From Oribacterium sp. UBA4274 (GTDB taxonomy: Bacteria > Bacillota > Clostridia > Lachnospirales > Lachnospiraceae), in NCBI GenBank assembly GCA_002396005.1, contig DGVW01000104.1:59403-123402 (forward strand): DNA of 64,000 nucleotides. Direction: 5' to 3'. Positions 1 through 9,539 of this stretch are shown in pieces; positions within the stretch are counted from its first letter, which is position 1, and each line of letters opens with the position of its first letter. A model generated the notes under the pieces. It was not told where the DNA came from and did not search any database. It saw nothing but the letters and a program-made list of their open reading frames with translations. A program made the translations under genes and the position numbers.

Positions 1-16
1 AAAAAATACAGCCTCA

Positions 17-118
17 CTGCCGGACTGATTCGGGACTTTAACCCGTTAGAAACATGCGCCGTCAGATGCACTATAAAAGCTCCGTATCTACATATCTGTA
101 AATACGGAGCTTTATCTA
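17..118 (+). ncRNA. Unidentified terminator-ended element, copy A
   Basis: About 100 nt that aligns with a second segment at 7098-7198. Shared in order: CCG, a TGA-TCG patch, the 10-mer CTTTAACCCG (36-45 here), four variable bases, AAAC, a purine-TGYG start of a weak hairpin, an A-rich spacer, then a strong hairpin (76-113). The 10-mer lies 40 nt before the terminator stem here and 41 nt in the other copy. I do not recognise it as a known riboswitch or small RNA. Strand is inferred from the order motif then terminator. It lies beyond the 3' end of enolase and no plus-strand gene follows, so a small RNA or 3'-UTR element fits better than a riboswitch. Confidence 0.35.
76..113 (-). terminator. 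Hairpin downstream of enolase
   Basis: A 12-bp perfect stem (76-87 with 102-113, core AAAGCTCCGTAT) starts 35 nt after the enolase stop codon. The minus-strand T-tract is short (TTTTATAG). It can serve both the enolase transcript and the plus-strand element described at this place. Confidence 0.6.
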
Positions 119-147
119 TCCGACTCTTAAGATAAGCTTCTATCCAA

Positions 148-1524
<1,377 letters not shown>

Positions 1525-1582
1525 CTAAATCATAGGTTTTATAAATGAAATTAATAGGTTTTTTATATATATGTTTGAACCC

Positions 1583-2299
1583 TCAAAGAGTCAGAATCAA
1601 TGTAATTATTACAGCCGGAATATAGAGAATCATCATAAATGTTTTCAGCTCTCCAATTCCGTAATGGGTTATATAGAAAATTATCATCAGAATGACAGTA
1701 TACACAATAGTACACATTCTCTTGGTTCTTACCGACAACGGAATAAAACTCTTTACCGGCTTCACACTAACTATATTCACGAGAGGTGATGTCATGACGA
1801 TAAATACCGGCAGCCCGAAAGCCATCGGAAAACAGAAATCATTAAAAAATATGAAGAGCGACAACTGTTCTGTCCAAACTCCGAATATCGTCCATAAGGT
1901 ACTTCCTATCATCCATGTAACAGCTAAAGCGGCAACAAAAGTAATCCATGTATAGATCACCAGATTTTTTATACTATGTACATTGGGTTCTTCTTCTGTA
2001 TACAGGTACCACAACTTATATGGAAGGTAAGCTGCCATAAAATTGCCGATGAAGCCCACACTTGACGACGGGGCCAACTGTCCAAAGCAATCCGCAAGAA
2101 GATTTCCGAAGGCACAGGCGATACCCGCCACCGGGCCGAAAAACAACCCAGTTGGTACCGGAACGGCATTGATCGGTCTCACTTCGGTAAACCCGGGTAC
2201 CAAAACCATGACCTTAAAATAAATCCCAAGCCCATGAATAAGGAAAGCCATAATTATGATAAAAAACTGATATCGTTTTTTAGTTTCAAGTCTTGGCAT
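1583..2299 (-). CDS. ECF-transporter S-component-like membrane protein
   Basis: A 238-residue integral membrane protein with about six hydrophobic segments. The arrangement (FLIHGLGIYFK near the N-terminus, then RPINAVPVPTGLFFGPVAGI and a glycine-rich helix) resembles substrate-binding S components of energy-coupling-factor vitamin and precursor transporters. No ATPase or T component lies next to it, so it would rely on a shared module elsewhere. The substrate cannot be read from sequence. Start ATG at 2299 has AAGGAG six bases upstream. It overlaps the 3' end of the EamA gene by 14 bp, indicating co-transcription and translational coupling. The S-component assignment is by resemblance only; a generic conserved membrane protein is the alternative. 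Confidence 0.55.
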   Translation of the reverse strand: MPRLETKKRYQFFIIIMAFLIHGLGIYFKVMVLVPGFTEVRPINAVPVPTGLFFGPVAGIACAFGNLLADCFGQLAPSSSVGFIGNFMAAYLPYKLWYLYTEEEPNVHSIKNLVIYTWITFVAALAVTWMIGSTLWTIFGVWTEQLSLFIFFNDFCFPMAFGLPVFIVMTSPLVNIVSVKPVKSFIPLSVRTKRMCTIVYTVILMIIFYITHYGIGELKTFMMILYIPAVIITLILTL

Positions 2300-3215
2300 T
2301 GAATCTCCTTCTTATACGACGAAGCCTCTGAAAAATTCGTCCATAATTAAGCTCTGCAATTACGGCACCTACAGCTATCAATAAGGCTCCTACCAGAGTC
2401 ATCACAGAAAAGCTCTCCTCCACGCCTCCAAAGGCTGAAGGTATACATACTGCCAAAAACATCGTTACCACCGGTTCCAAAGCAAATATGATAACTACAT
2501 CCACCGGTTCCGCATATGCTTCTCCATACATAAGAAGTATATAGGCGTATGCCTTGGTAAAGAATGCAAGTACAAAAAGTGAAGAGGCCAACGTTGGTGT
2601 ATAATTCAGCTTAAATATCATTCCCGGTTCTTCTATGGTCCATACTATCATTGCAACAACAGCCATCACTATTATCTGGTTGACCGCCAAAAGGATGGCA
2701 TCATCATTTTTACAATACATGTTTGCGACAACAGTATATAAAGACATACACATACAGTCAGCCAACATAAAAATAGTACCGACGATCGGGAAATCCTTAA
2801 AAGAAAAGCCGTTTGTAACCAATACACCGGTCAAAATGATAGATATAGCAAGCAGCTGTCTCTTCTGTGGAATCTTCCTATGAATAATAAACGTGAAAAA
2901 TGGCACGATTATGATATCCAATGACGTAAGTATACTTGCCGAGGATGCTGTAAGCCTGTCCACACCTTGCTTCTCAAATACAAGAACCAAAGTCATCAGA
3001 AGTCCCAAAATGATTCCATGAACTATATTGGATTTGTTCAGTTTCCTGAACTTCGGGAAGAAAAATATCGCCAGGATTACTGCGGCTATCCCGTTCATAA
3101 GAGCCAAATAGCCGAAATCCGATAAGTCAGGAGGCAGACCCTTGATAAAGACGTATGCTGATGCCCAGCATAACATCACAGAAAAAACTACAATATTACT
3201 TTCGTGTTTATTCAA
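2286..3215 (-). CDS. EamA/DMT-family transporter
   Basis: A 309-residue polytopic protein with about ten transmembrane helices in two EamA repeats. Family signatures are visible in the first repeat (CWASAYVFIKGLPP, LTASSASILTSLDIIIVPFF) and the second (EPVDVVIIFALEPVVTMFLA, VGALLIAVGAVIAE). Such drug/metabolite transporters usually export amino acids or other metabolites; the substrate here is unknown. The start is TTG at 3215, preceded by GAGGTGG, 37 bp after the phosphatase stop, and the 3' end overlaps the S-component-like gene, so the three genes probably form one transcript. The C-terminus is a basic tail (RRIRRR), typical of a cytoplasmic end. Confidence 0.85.
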   Translation of the reverse strand: MNKHESNIVVFSVMLCWASAYVFIKGLPPDLSDFGYLALMNGIAAVILAIFFFPKFRKLNKSNIVHGIILGLLMTLVLVFEKQGVDRLTASSASILTSLDIIIVPFFTFIIHRKIPQKRQLLAISIILTGVLVTNGFSFKDFPIVGTIFMLADCMCMSLYTVVANMYCKNDDAILLAVNQIIVMAVVAMIVWTIEEPGMIFKLNYTPTLASSLFVLAFFTKAYAYILLMYGEAYAEPVDVVIIFALEPVVTMFLAVCIPSAFGGVEESFSVMTLVGALLIAVGAVIAELNYGRIFQRLRRIRRRFNAKT

Positions 3216-3252
3216 CGTTCCACCTCAACCATGTGAAATCAACTTATAAATA

Positions 3253-4869
3253 CTACTCAACACAAGTACCATTGTATCTGAAGGCAATCATAGTAATATC
3301 ATCAAACTGTGGTGCTTCCTTTACAAAATCGTTGATACTCTTGGTCATGTTATTGAGAATCTCATATACCGTAGCATCCGGTTTACTGTTCAGAGATTCC
3401 AACATTCTTTCTGTTCCAAAAAGCTCGTAGGAAGCATCCGTAGCTTCTGCTACACCGTCAGTGTATACAAAAATCGTGTCACCTGGATTGAGCTGATACT
3501 CATGCTGTTTAAATATCATGCCTTCCATCATTGCAAGAGCAGGTGAATGTTTATATTCAACAAGCTCAAAATTTCCACCTTTTCTCTTTACGGCAGGATG
3601 CTCATGTCCTGCATTGGCAACCAGGCAATGTCCGGTAGAGATCTCAACGATACATAACCATGCAGTTACAAACAGACCAGCTTCATTACCTTCACAAAGC
3701 TGTGTATTAACATCTTCAAAAATATCAGAAGGTTCTGAGTCCTTTATCTGTGTACGGTTCTTTATGAGAGTTTTGGCAATAACCATGAACAGAGCTGCCG
3801 GTACTCCTTTTCCCGAAACATCCGCTATAACAAGCGCTATATGATCGTCATCCACCATAAAAAAGTCATAGAAATCACCACCGACTTCCTTTGCAGGTGC
3901 CATTGAGGCATATAATTCAAATTCTTTCCTGTTTGGATACGGTGGGAATATCCTTGGAAGCATATCTGCCTGAATTTGAGTTGCAACATTAAGCTCAGTG
4001 CTTATCCTCTCCTTCTCCTTGGTGGCTGTTTCAAAGTTATTGATATACGTCTTGAGTTCAACAGACATCTTGGAAAAAGCATCAGCCAGTCCCTCTATCT
4101 CATCGCCTGTATGAATGTCCGTAACAAGTATCTCGCCATTTTCCATCTGATTTGTTACAAAGTGCTTTACAAGCCCTTCCAGCTTTTGAACCGGAGAAAT
4201 GATAATCTGAGATATGGTCCTGTAATATAGTGCACTGACAACAATCATGATAAAAATCATCAAAACAGAATTGACCATAAGGAACCTCAGAACGTCTGAA
4301 ATTATGTCATTCATGGATATATCAACCGATGCAAGTGCCGCAGGTTCTCCCGCAGAATCATATATAGGATAAAATGCAGAAGCCACGTACCCATACACCG
4401 GACTTTTGGTGACAAGCATGCTGCCTCCTGTAACACCATGAAATGCCGTTTTCATGACATCTTCACCGCCGCCATAGTAACTGTCTGAATCACCAAGGTC
4501 GCATACTCCCTCATCAACCGAAGGATCACCGCCATCCCAAATATAGAAATAGTTTTCTTCCCTTGGTACTACGACATACAGATATTTTAATCCTGCGACT
4601 TTTTTCTGTTCAATGAGTTTATGAAGTACATCAGCATAATAATCATCTTTTTTGAGAGTACTTTCATACTCCTTCACTTTGTCACCGTCTATCATCATTG
4701 CCGCGATATAAGCCTGAGAAAAAGCTGTCTCTGTATACTTTTCTTCCATGTGTTTTCTGTAAAATATGGTTACACTGATGCTGATCAATGCCCAAAGAAT
4801 CATAAACAGAAAAACCATCTTAATCAAAAATTTTCTGCTCAATGAAAGTTTTTTCTTATTATCCTTCAT
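3253..4869 (-). CDS. Membrane-bound PP2C/SpoIIE-type serine phosphatase (RsbU-like)
   Basis: A 538-residue sensor phosphatase. An N-terminal transmembrane helix (about residues 13-33) is followed by an extracytoplasmic sensor segment of roughly 160 residues, a second helix, a HAMP-like linker (ISPVQKLEGL), a coiled coil (TATKEKERISTELNVATQIQ) and a C-terminal SpoIIE/PPM domain. Metal-ligand motifs are intact: GGDFYDFF, IADVSGKG, YTDGVAEA and FDDITMIAF. Homologues dephosphorylate anti-anti-sigma (STAS) proteins in partner-switching cascades; no STAS or kinase gene is adjacent, so the target is unknown. The ATG at 4869 is preferred over 4887 because GGGAGG lies directly before it. Confidence 0.9.
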   Translation of the reverse strand: MKDNKKKLSLSRKFLIKMVFLFMILWALISISVTIFYRKHMEEKYTETAFSQAYIAAMMIDGDKVKEYESTLKKDDYYADVLHKLIEQKKVAGLKYLYVVVPREENYFYIWDGGDPSVDEGVCDLGDSDSYYGGGEDVMKTAFHGVTGGSMLVTKSPVYGYVASAFYPIYDSAGEPAALASVDISMNDIISDVLRFLMVNSVLMIFIMIVVSALYYRTISQIIISPVQKLEGLVKHFVTNQMENGEILVTDIHTGDEIEGLADAFSKMSVELKTYINNFETATKEKERISTELNVATQIQADMLPRIFPPYPNRKEFELYASMAPAKEVGGDFYDFFMVDDDHIALVIADVSGKGVPAALFMVIAKTLIKNRTQIKDSEPSDIFEDVNTQLCEGNEAGLFVTAWLCIVEISTGHCLVANAGHEHPAVKRKGGNFELVEYKHSPALAMMEGMIFKQHEYQLNPGDTIFVYTDGVAEATDASYELFGTERMLESLNSKPDATVYEILNNMTKSINDFVKEAPQFDDITMIAFRYNGTCVE

Positions 4870-4928
4870 TTCAACCTCCCTGCTCATCCCAAATTAAACC
4901 AATATAGCAAATGTAATTATCAGCGTAC

Positions 4929-5792
4929 TTAATGTTGAAACTTAAATGGGTAATCTTTACTTTCCCATACTTCCTTTGGATGTTCTGTCTTTTCAAGAAT
5001 AAGTCTTACATGTCCATCTTTGAGTCTGTACAGTACTATCTTGCCAAGCACAATAAAGTCATCATCTATGGGAACATAACCTTTTTCAAGACACAAAACA
5101 AAATAGACATCTTCCCCCAGTTTAACTCGTGTCATTCGATTATATATTCTGTAGATATCAAAGGCTTCATCCAGATTCATATCATGTCCTAATCTTGCCT
5201 CGGTAAACTTCTGAAGTTTCCAGTAGGATCCTTTTTCCCTCTGTGATTCTGCCTTCAGCCATGCCTCTCTGAAATCCTTCATTATATCCTGAAGCATTTC
5301 TCTCGCAACATAGCCACATTTGAGGTATAAATCTATACTGTCGCAGCCCTCCCACAAAGGAAATTCTTTTTGGGAAAGTATGTCTCCTCTATCAAACTCA
5401 TATACCAGCTTATGAATGGTTACACCCATTTTTTCTTGGCGGCTCTCGAGTGAACATTCAACAGGACAGTAACTTCGTCCAATCGGAAGAAGGGATGTAT
5501 GGATGTTTATGCCATAAAAACCTTCCTTCTCAGAAATAACCGGTATCCTCCTGCCATAGTCTGCACTGATAAATATCTCACAGCCTTTTGAAATATAGTC
5601 TCTTTCTGCTGCTTCGTCTATGGTTTCCCTATGAACAGGTATTCCTGCCTCTTTAGCCATTTTGGTAATAGTAACATCTCTGAAATAGTCTTCCTTGTTA
5701 CCACATGTGTAAACTGCCATCACTTCATGCTGCGAAAGCAAATAAAAGAAACACGGAAACATCGCATCTGTTCCCAAATATACAACCTTCAT
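4929..5792 (-). CDS. Formyltransferase-like protein (Fmt/GART fold)
   Basis: A 287-residue protein whose first 170 residues match the formyltransferase fold shared by methionyl-tRNA formyltransferase, GAR transformylase and sugar formyltransferases. The catalytic triad appears complete: Asn and His in GINIHTSLLP and Asp in YEFDRGDIL, plus the GRS-CP segment following the loop. The C-terminal 100 residues are not the OB-fold tRNA-binding domain of Fmt that I would recognise, so tRNA is an unlikely substrate; an amino-sugar or other small amine is a guess. Starts at ATG 5792 after AGGTTAGGT-like purines. It stands divergent from the recombinase and 59 bp ahead of the phosphatase. Confidence 0.7.
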   Translation of the reverse strand: MKVVYLGTDAMFPCFFYLLSQHEVMAVYTCGNKEDYFRDVTITKMAKEAGIPVHRETIDEAAERDYISKGCEIFISADYGRRIPVISEKEGFYGINIHTSLLPIGRSYCPVECSLESRQEKMGVTIHKLVYEFDRGDILSQKEFPLWEGCDSIDLYLKCGYVAREMLQDIMKDFREAWLKAESQREKGSYWKLQKFTEARLGHDMNLDEAFDIYRIYNRMTRVKLGEDVYFVLCLEKGYVPIDDDFIVLGKIVLYRLKDGHVRLILEKTEHPKEVWESKDYPFKFQH

Positions 5793-6001
5793 ACCTAACC
5801 TTTCTCAATTTAAAGGAACCCTTTAACCATTCATATACTTATAATATTACTTAAATATAGCATACTTTAGATGCTTTAGCATTAATCATGTATGAATATA
5901 AACTGCCCTATCTTTTCGTTAAATCCTTGATCTATACATATGCCTTTTCTGCTATAATGACTTCTATAATCATATTACATTATAATGAAAGGTTTGCTTC
6001 C

Positions 6002-7078
6002 ATGGCATTAAAATATCACGAACAGGTAGACAGAGATAATACATTGAAACTACGTGAATTTCTCTCAGAACTCCCCTCCTTCTGCACAACTTTTTTCAGA
6101 GGCATTGAACCCAGAACTTCATCACGAACACGTATAGCCTATGCTTATGATTTAAAAGTTTTTTTTCAGTTTTTGAAAGAACAGAATCCTCTATATAAGG
6201 ACAAAGCATTTAATGATTTTTCTCTTGAGGATATTGATAATCTAACCGTTCTTGATCTTGAGGACTATATGGAATATCTCAAGTACCGAAAACGTACACT
6301 TACTGATGCAAACGGGAACCAGATCACAACCGATGTCATAAACAGCCGTACTGCAATAAAAAGAAAAGTTGCATCTTTACGTACCTTTTATAACTATTTT
6401 TACCGAAATCAGCTGATTAAAAATAATCCGGCAGCTCTCATAGTCATGCCAAAGCTTAAAGACAAGGAAATTGTTCGTTTAGACACAAACGAAGTGGCTG
6501 ATTTTCTGGATGAAGTGGAAACCGGAGACAGTCTCACAAAAAGGCAGCAGCTTTTTCATGACAAAACTGAGCTTAGAGATACTGCCATGATGACACTGAT
6601 GCTGGGTACAGGCATCCGTGTGTCCGAATGCGTCGGTTTAAACATCAGTGATGTGGATTTCAACAACGACGGTATACACATCCATAGAAAAGGCGGCAAG
6701 GAAGTCACCATATATTTCGGAGATGAAGTTGAAAGTATCCTCAAAGAATACATAAATTACAGAAAGCATCTCATCGCTGAAGATGGTTCCGAAGATGCCC
6801 TGTTTCTGTCTCTCAGAAACAAACGCATCAACGTGCGCTCTGTCGAATATATGGTAAAAAAATACGCCAAAACGGTAACTCCTCTTAAACACATCACACC
6901 GCACAAGCTGCGCAGTACCTATGGCACCAATCTGTACAAAGAAACCGGCGACATATATCTGGTTGCCGATGTTTTGGGGCACAATGACGTTAATACCACT
7001 AAGAAACATTATGCCGCCATCGAGGACGAACGACGCAGAAGTGCCCGCAACAAAGTACATTTAAGAACAGATGATTAA
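6002..7078 (+). CDS. Tyrosine recombinase (XerC/XerD-like)
   Basis: A 358-residue site-specific recombinase and the only supported plus-strand gene. An N-terminal SAM-like core-binding domain (about 15-145) precedes the catalytic domain. All catalytic positions are present: Arg206 (GTGIRVSE), Lys in RKGGKE (230/233), His301 and Arg304 (HKLR), His327 (VLGHND) and nucleophile Tyr337 (KKHYAAI). The size fits chromosomal Xer-type rather than large phage integrases, and no phage or ICE genes adjoin it. ATG at 6002 is chosen because AAAGG lies 9 nt upstream; the in-frame extension to 5888 runs through three TATAAT hexamers (5953, 5965, 5981), i.e. the promoter region. Whether it resolves chromosome dimers is not decided by sequence. 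Confidence 0.9.
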   Translation: MALKYHEQVDRDNTLKLREFLSELPSFCTTFFRGIEPRTSSRTRIAYAYDLKVFFQFLKEQNPLYKDKAFNDFSLEDIDNLTVLDLEDYMEYLKYRKRTLTDANGNQITTDVINSRTAIKRKVASLRTFYNYFYRNQLIKNNPAALIVMPKLKDKEIVRLDTNEVADFLDEVETGDSLTKRQQLFHDKTELRDTAMMTLMLGTGIRVSECVGLNISDVDFNNDGIHIHRKGGKEVTIYFGDEVESILKEYINYRKHLIAEDGSEDALFLSLRNKRINVRSVEYMVKKYAKTVTPLKHITPHKLRSTYGTNLYKETGDIYLVADVLGHNDVNTTKKHYAAIEDERRRSARNKVHLRTDD

Positions 7079-7097
7079 ACTATAACTCTGTACACAT

Positions 7098-7198
7098 CTC
7101 CCGTATGAGTCGATCCTTTAACCCGCGCAAAACGTGTGTCTCCGGGCACACATTTAAAATGGTAAGTACTCCTATTACGAAGTACTTACCATTTTTAT
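7098..7198 (+). ncRNA. Unidentified terminator-ended element, copy B
   Basis: Second copy of the element at 17-118. CTTTAACCCG is at 7116-7125, then four variable bases, AAAC, a clear 5-bp hairpin GTGTG/CACAC (7134-7152) whose loop CCGGG could pair with the upstream CCCG as a pseudoknot, and a terminator stem. It begins 20 bp after the recombinase stop codon, so it may be that gene's 3'-UTR or a separate small RNA. No plus-strand gene follows. Confidence 0.35.
7157..7198 (+). terminator. Strong terminator between recombinase and diguanylate cyclase
   Basis: A 14-bp perfect stem (7157-7170 with 7181-7194, core ATGGTAAGTACT) followed on the plus strand by TTTTTATCTC. In reverse it begins 6 nt after the diguanylate cyclase stop and is followed by an AT-rich stretch, so it is probably bidirectional. 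Confidence 0.85.
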
Positions 7199-7199
7199 C

Positions 7200-8663
7200 T
7201 CATTCCTGACTGCTTTTGTTTGTATTGGCCTGCTCATCCAATATGAGTTTATGCATCATTTTTTTCTGCTCGTACATACGCATATCGGCTATCTTGCGAA
7301 GTTCATTAGGGATGCGGCTATCATAAGGAGCTCTTGCATAACCGACACTGATACTGATATTTATCGAAAAATCTTTATTTTCAACAACAGGCTTCTCAAA
7401 GTATTCATTCATCACATGGACGATTTTTATATAGTCTTCTTCATCCAACGCTTCATCAACTAAGATTGCAAATTCATCTCCACCTATTCTGAAAACTTCA
7501 AAACCGGATGCTCTTTCAAGTCTTCTTGAGGTTTCCATGAGAACTTCATTACCCACATGATGTCCATATTGATCATTGGCATTCTTAAAGAAATTGAGAT
7601 CTATATAAAAAATGCCATATTCATCGTTACCCTTGGATAATTCTTTTAATCTCTCGCCAAATACGCGTCTGTTCCTCAATCCTGTTAATTCATCATGAGT
7701 TGCTCTGTAATCAAGCAACTGCAGTAAATGATGATTTCTTATTCTGAAGGCTATAAAATACGAAATGCTCTCGATGAGCTTTAAAGTATCTATCTCTTCA
7801 TTAGTCTCATAATTCTCTGCACATAAAAACCCCAATAAATTATGATGATTATCATAGAAAGGTGCAGCTATAATACGTTCGACACCTAAAGATTTAAAGA
7901 ATAAATAGATTTCATTATCCTGTTTCTCCAGGACTTTTATATCCTCAATCTGAACCACATCACCATGATTGGCATAATTCTTCCAATTAGAAAAGTATGT
8001 ATCATAGCTGATGCTTTTGGTTTTATCTCTTTTGGAGGATACTCCATCTGCACACCATTCAAACTGATAGTTAACACTGACACCATCAAATGTCAATATA
8101 TCAAGTCGGCTCGGATGTACCACAAGACTGATCTCATTGAGTACCATATCCATGGTTCTTTCAAAATTCTCATCCTGATTCAGTAATCTGGTTATACGAA
8201 CGATTGCATCATCAGTTGTTGAATTACGACGCAGCAGTTCTCTCTCCAGATGACTGTCATCAATAAATGTCGAAACCACAATACAACAACCTTCTATGTT
8301 GGTAGGGGCTATGATAAACTCTATCCAATGATTGAGTTCCTTGCTATATGTTGTATGATGAGCTTCTTCTCTATAAAAGGCCGCTTGATATCCGTAATCC
8401 AGCAGTTCTCTGCTTTCACCCTTATATGTCTCCGTCACGAGATTTCCCACAAGTTCGTCTCTGGTATATCCGATTCCATGACAATATCGATCGTTTGCAT
8501 ATAAATATTTTGCATCTGCCGCTCCATCGCCGTTTTCATTGAGAATCATCTGAAATACAGCATACGCGACAGGAAGCTTTTTTTGCAGCTCTGACATCTT
8601 GTCAAAAAGTAAAAAAGCATTTTTAATAAGAGATCCATCTATTTCTGTGCGATCTGTTCCCAT
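7200..8663 (-). CDS. PAS-GAF-GGDEF diguanylate cyclase
   Basis: A 487-residue cytoplasmic signalling protein predicted to make cyclic di-GMP from two GTP. Order: an N-terminal PAS-like sensor (about residues 25-145), a GAF-like domain (about 160-325) and a C-terminal GGDEF domain. The active-site RIGGDEFAIL is intact, as are the upstream metal and substrate motif DLNFFKNANDQYGHHVGNE and the DELTGLRNRR start of the domain. No RxxD inhibitory site is evident five residues before GGDEF. No membrane segments. ATG 8663 has AGAAAGG 8 nt upstream; a TTG at 8684 with GGAG is an alternative. No EAL partner or c-di-GMP riboswitch was seen in the window. Confidence 0.88.
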   Translation of the reverse strand: MGTDRTEIDGSLIKNAFLLFDKMSELQKKLPVAYAVFQMILNENGDGAADAKYLYANDRYCHGIGYTRDELVGNLVTETYKGESRELLDYGYQAAFYREEAHHTTYSKELNHWIEFIIAPTNIEGCCIVVSTFIDDSHLERELLRRNSTTDDAIVRITRLLNQDENFERTMDMVLNEISLVVHPSRLDILTFDGVSVNYQFEWCADGVSSKRDKTKSISYDTYFSNWKNYANHGDVVQIEDIKVLEKQDNEIYLFFKSLGVERIIAAPFYDNHHNLLGFLCAENYETNEEIDTLKLIESISYFIAFRIRNHHLLQLLDYRATHDELTGLRNRRVFGERLKELSKGNDEYGIFYIDLNFFKNANDQYGHHVGNEVLMETSRRLERASGFEVFRIGGDEFAILVDEALDEEDYIKIVHVMNEYFEKPVVENKDFSINISISVGYARAPYDSRIPNELRKIADMRMYEQKKMMHKLILDEQANTNKSSQE

Positions 8664-8905
8664 ATGCATCGCCTTTCTAAACAAAAAACATCTCCGGAAT
8701 CACTCATTATGATCCGCACATGTTTCGTCATTTAATATGCTTAATAGTTTCTTTTATATGGTATCTATATCGGTTAAAAAAAATTACTGATAACCGGATT
8801 AGGATAAAAATTTATTAATCTCATCAGTAAAGGCTGTTTCTTTTGTGAATTACGGATGGTTTTTTATCAATATTTTGGAAAACATGTATACTCGGCAGAC
8901 CTCTT

Positions 8906-9334
8906 TTAAAATATATTACTGTTTGACTCATTCCACTTATCTGCATTCTTCAGTGCGGTTTTCCTGTTATAGAGAGTTTTAACGGAGACTCCGACATACT
9001 CTGCGGTTTCTTTTGTATTATGCTCCATCGAATATTTATAAACCTCAGCAACTGTTACATGTGTTTCTTTTTTCCGGAACCATCCTGCACCTCTGGTTCT
9101 GTGATGTTCATGGATTCCGACTTCAACATTTATACAATTGTCCTTATACTTGCCGGTCCTGCGCTCAACACTGCTCTCGATGAAATGCACATAAATCCCA
9201 CATGCCTTTAATTTTTCAGAAAGTGTATCAATGTCCTTTTTCAGATCTTCAATCTTTTCGCCATCCATCGGTGCCATCTTAAATCTATGATACAAAATAT
9301 CGTAATTCATAGCATCTTTTGCTTTTTCTATCAT
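8906..9334 (-). CDS. Hypothetical protein with C-terminal HTH
   Basis: I do not recognise this 142-residue protein. The N-terminal half (about 1-50) is charged and helical. A middle strand-rich segment carries a basic, His-rich patch (GIHEHHRTRGAGWFRKKET), and residues about 92-130 look like a resolvase-type helix-turn-helix (EHNTKETAEYVGVSVKTLYNRK). It is probably a small DNA-binding protein. Start ATG 9334 follows GGGAG at good spacing. It lies downstream of lexA on the same strand but a terminator separates them, so it is likely transcribed alone. The role is unknown. The 240-bp gap after it, to the diguanylate cyclase, shows only one weak CGGTTA/TAACCG dyad (about 8772-8797). Confidence 0.6.
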   Translation of the reverse strand: MIEKAKDAMNYDILYHRFKMAPMDGEKIEDLKKDIDTLSEKLKACGIYVHFIESSVERRTGKYKDNCINVEVGIHEHHRTRGAGWFRKKETHVTVAEVYKYSMEHNTKETAEYVGVSVKTLYNRKTALKNADKWNESNSNIF

Positions 9335-9479
9335 CTTTCACTCCCTGATTCGGCAACATTTAAATATTACCTATTTATTCTAATATCAAATCCTATCCCT
9401 GTCCAACAAAAATAGGTTCAGACTCCAAAGAAAAAGCTCAGGAAAAAGTGAACAGCTCCACAAAGTCAGACTTAATATA

Positions 9480-9511
9480 AAAACAAAAGATTGTCCGGAA
9501 AATCCGGACAA
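9480..9511 (-). terminator. lexA terminator
   Basis: A 9-bp perfect stem TTGTCCGGA/TCCGGACAA (9491-9499 with 9503-9511), triloop, followed on the minus strand by TCTTTTGTTTTTA. Begins 29 nt after the lexA stop codon. Confidence 0.85.
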
Positions 9512-9539
9512 CCTCTCAAAACAACTATATCAATAACAC

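Noticed and set aside
5953..5991. A dif-like recombination site just upstream of the recombinase
   Set aside because: An AT-rich stretch with ACTTCTATAAT resembles one dif arm, but the second arm does not match and the region reads better as promoter.
5888..7078. Prophage or integrative element around the recombinase
   Set aside because: No phage, conjugation, tRNA or attachment-site signals on either side; size fits a chromosomal Xer-type enzyme.
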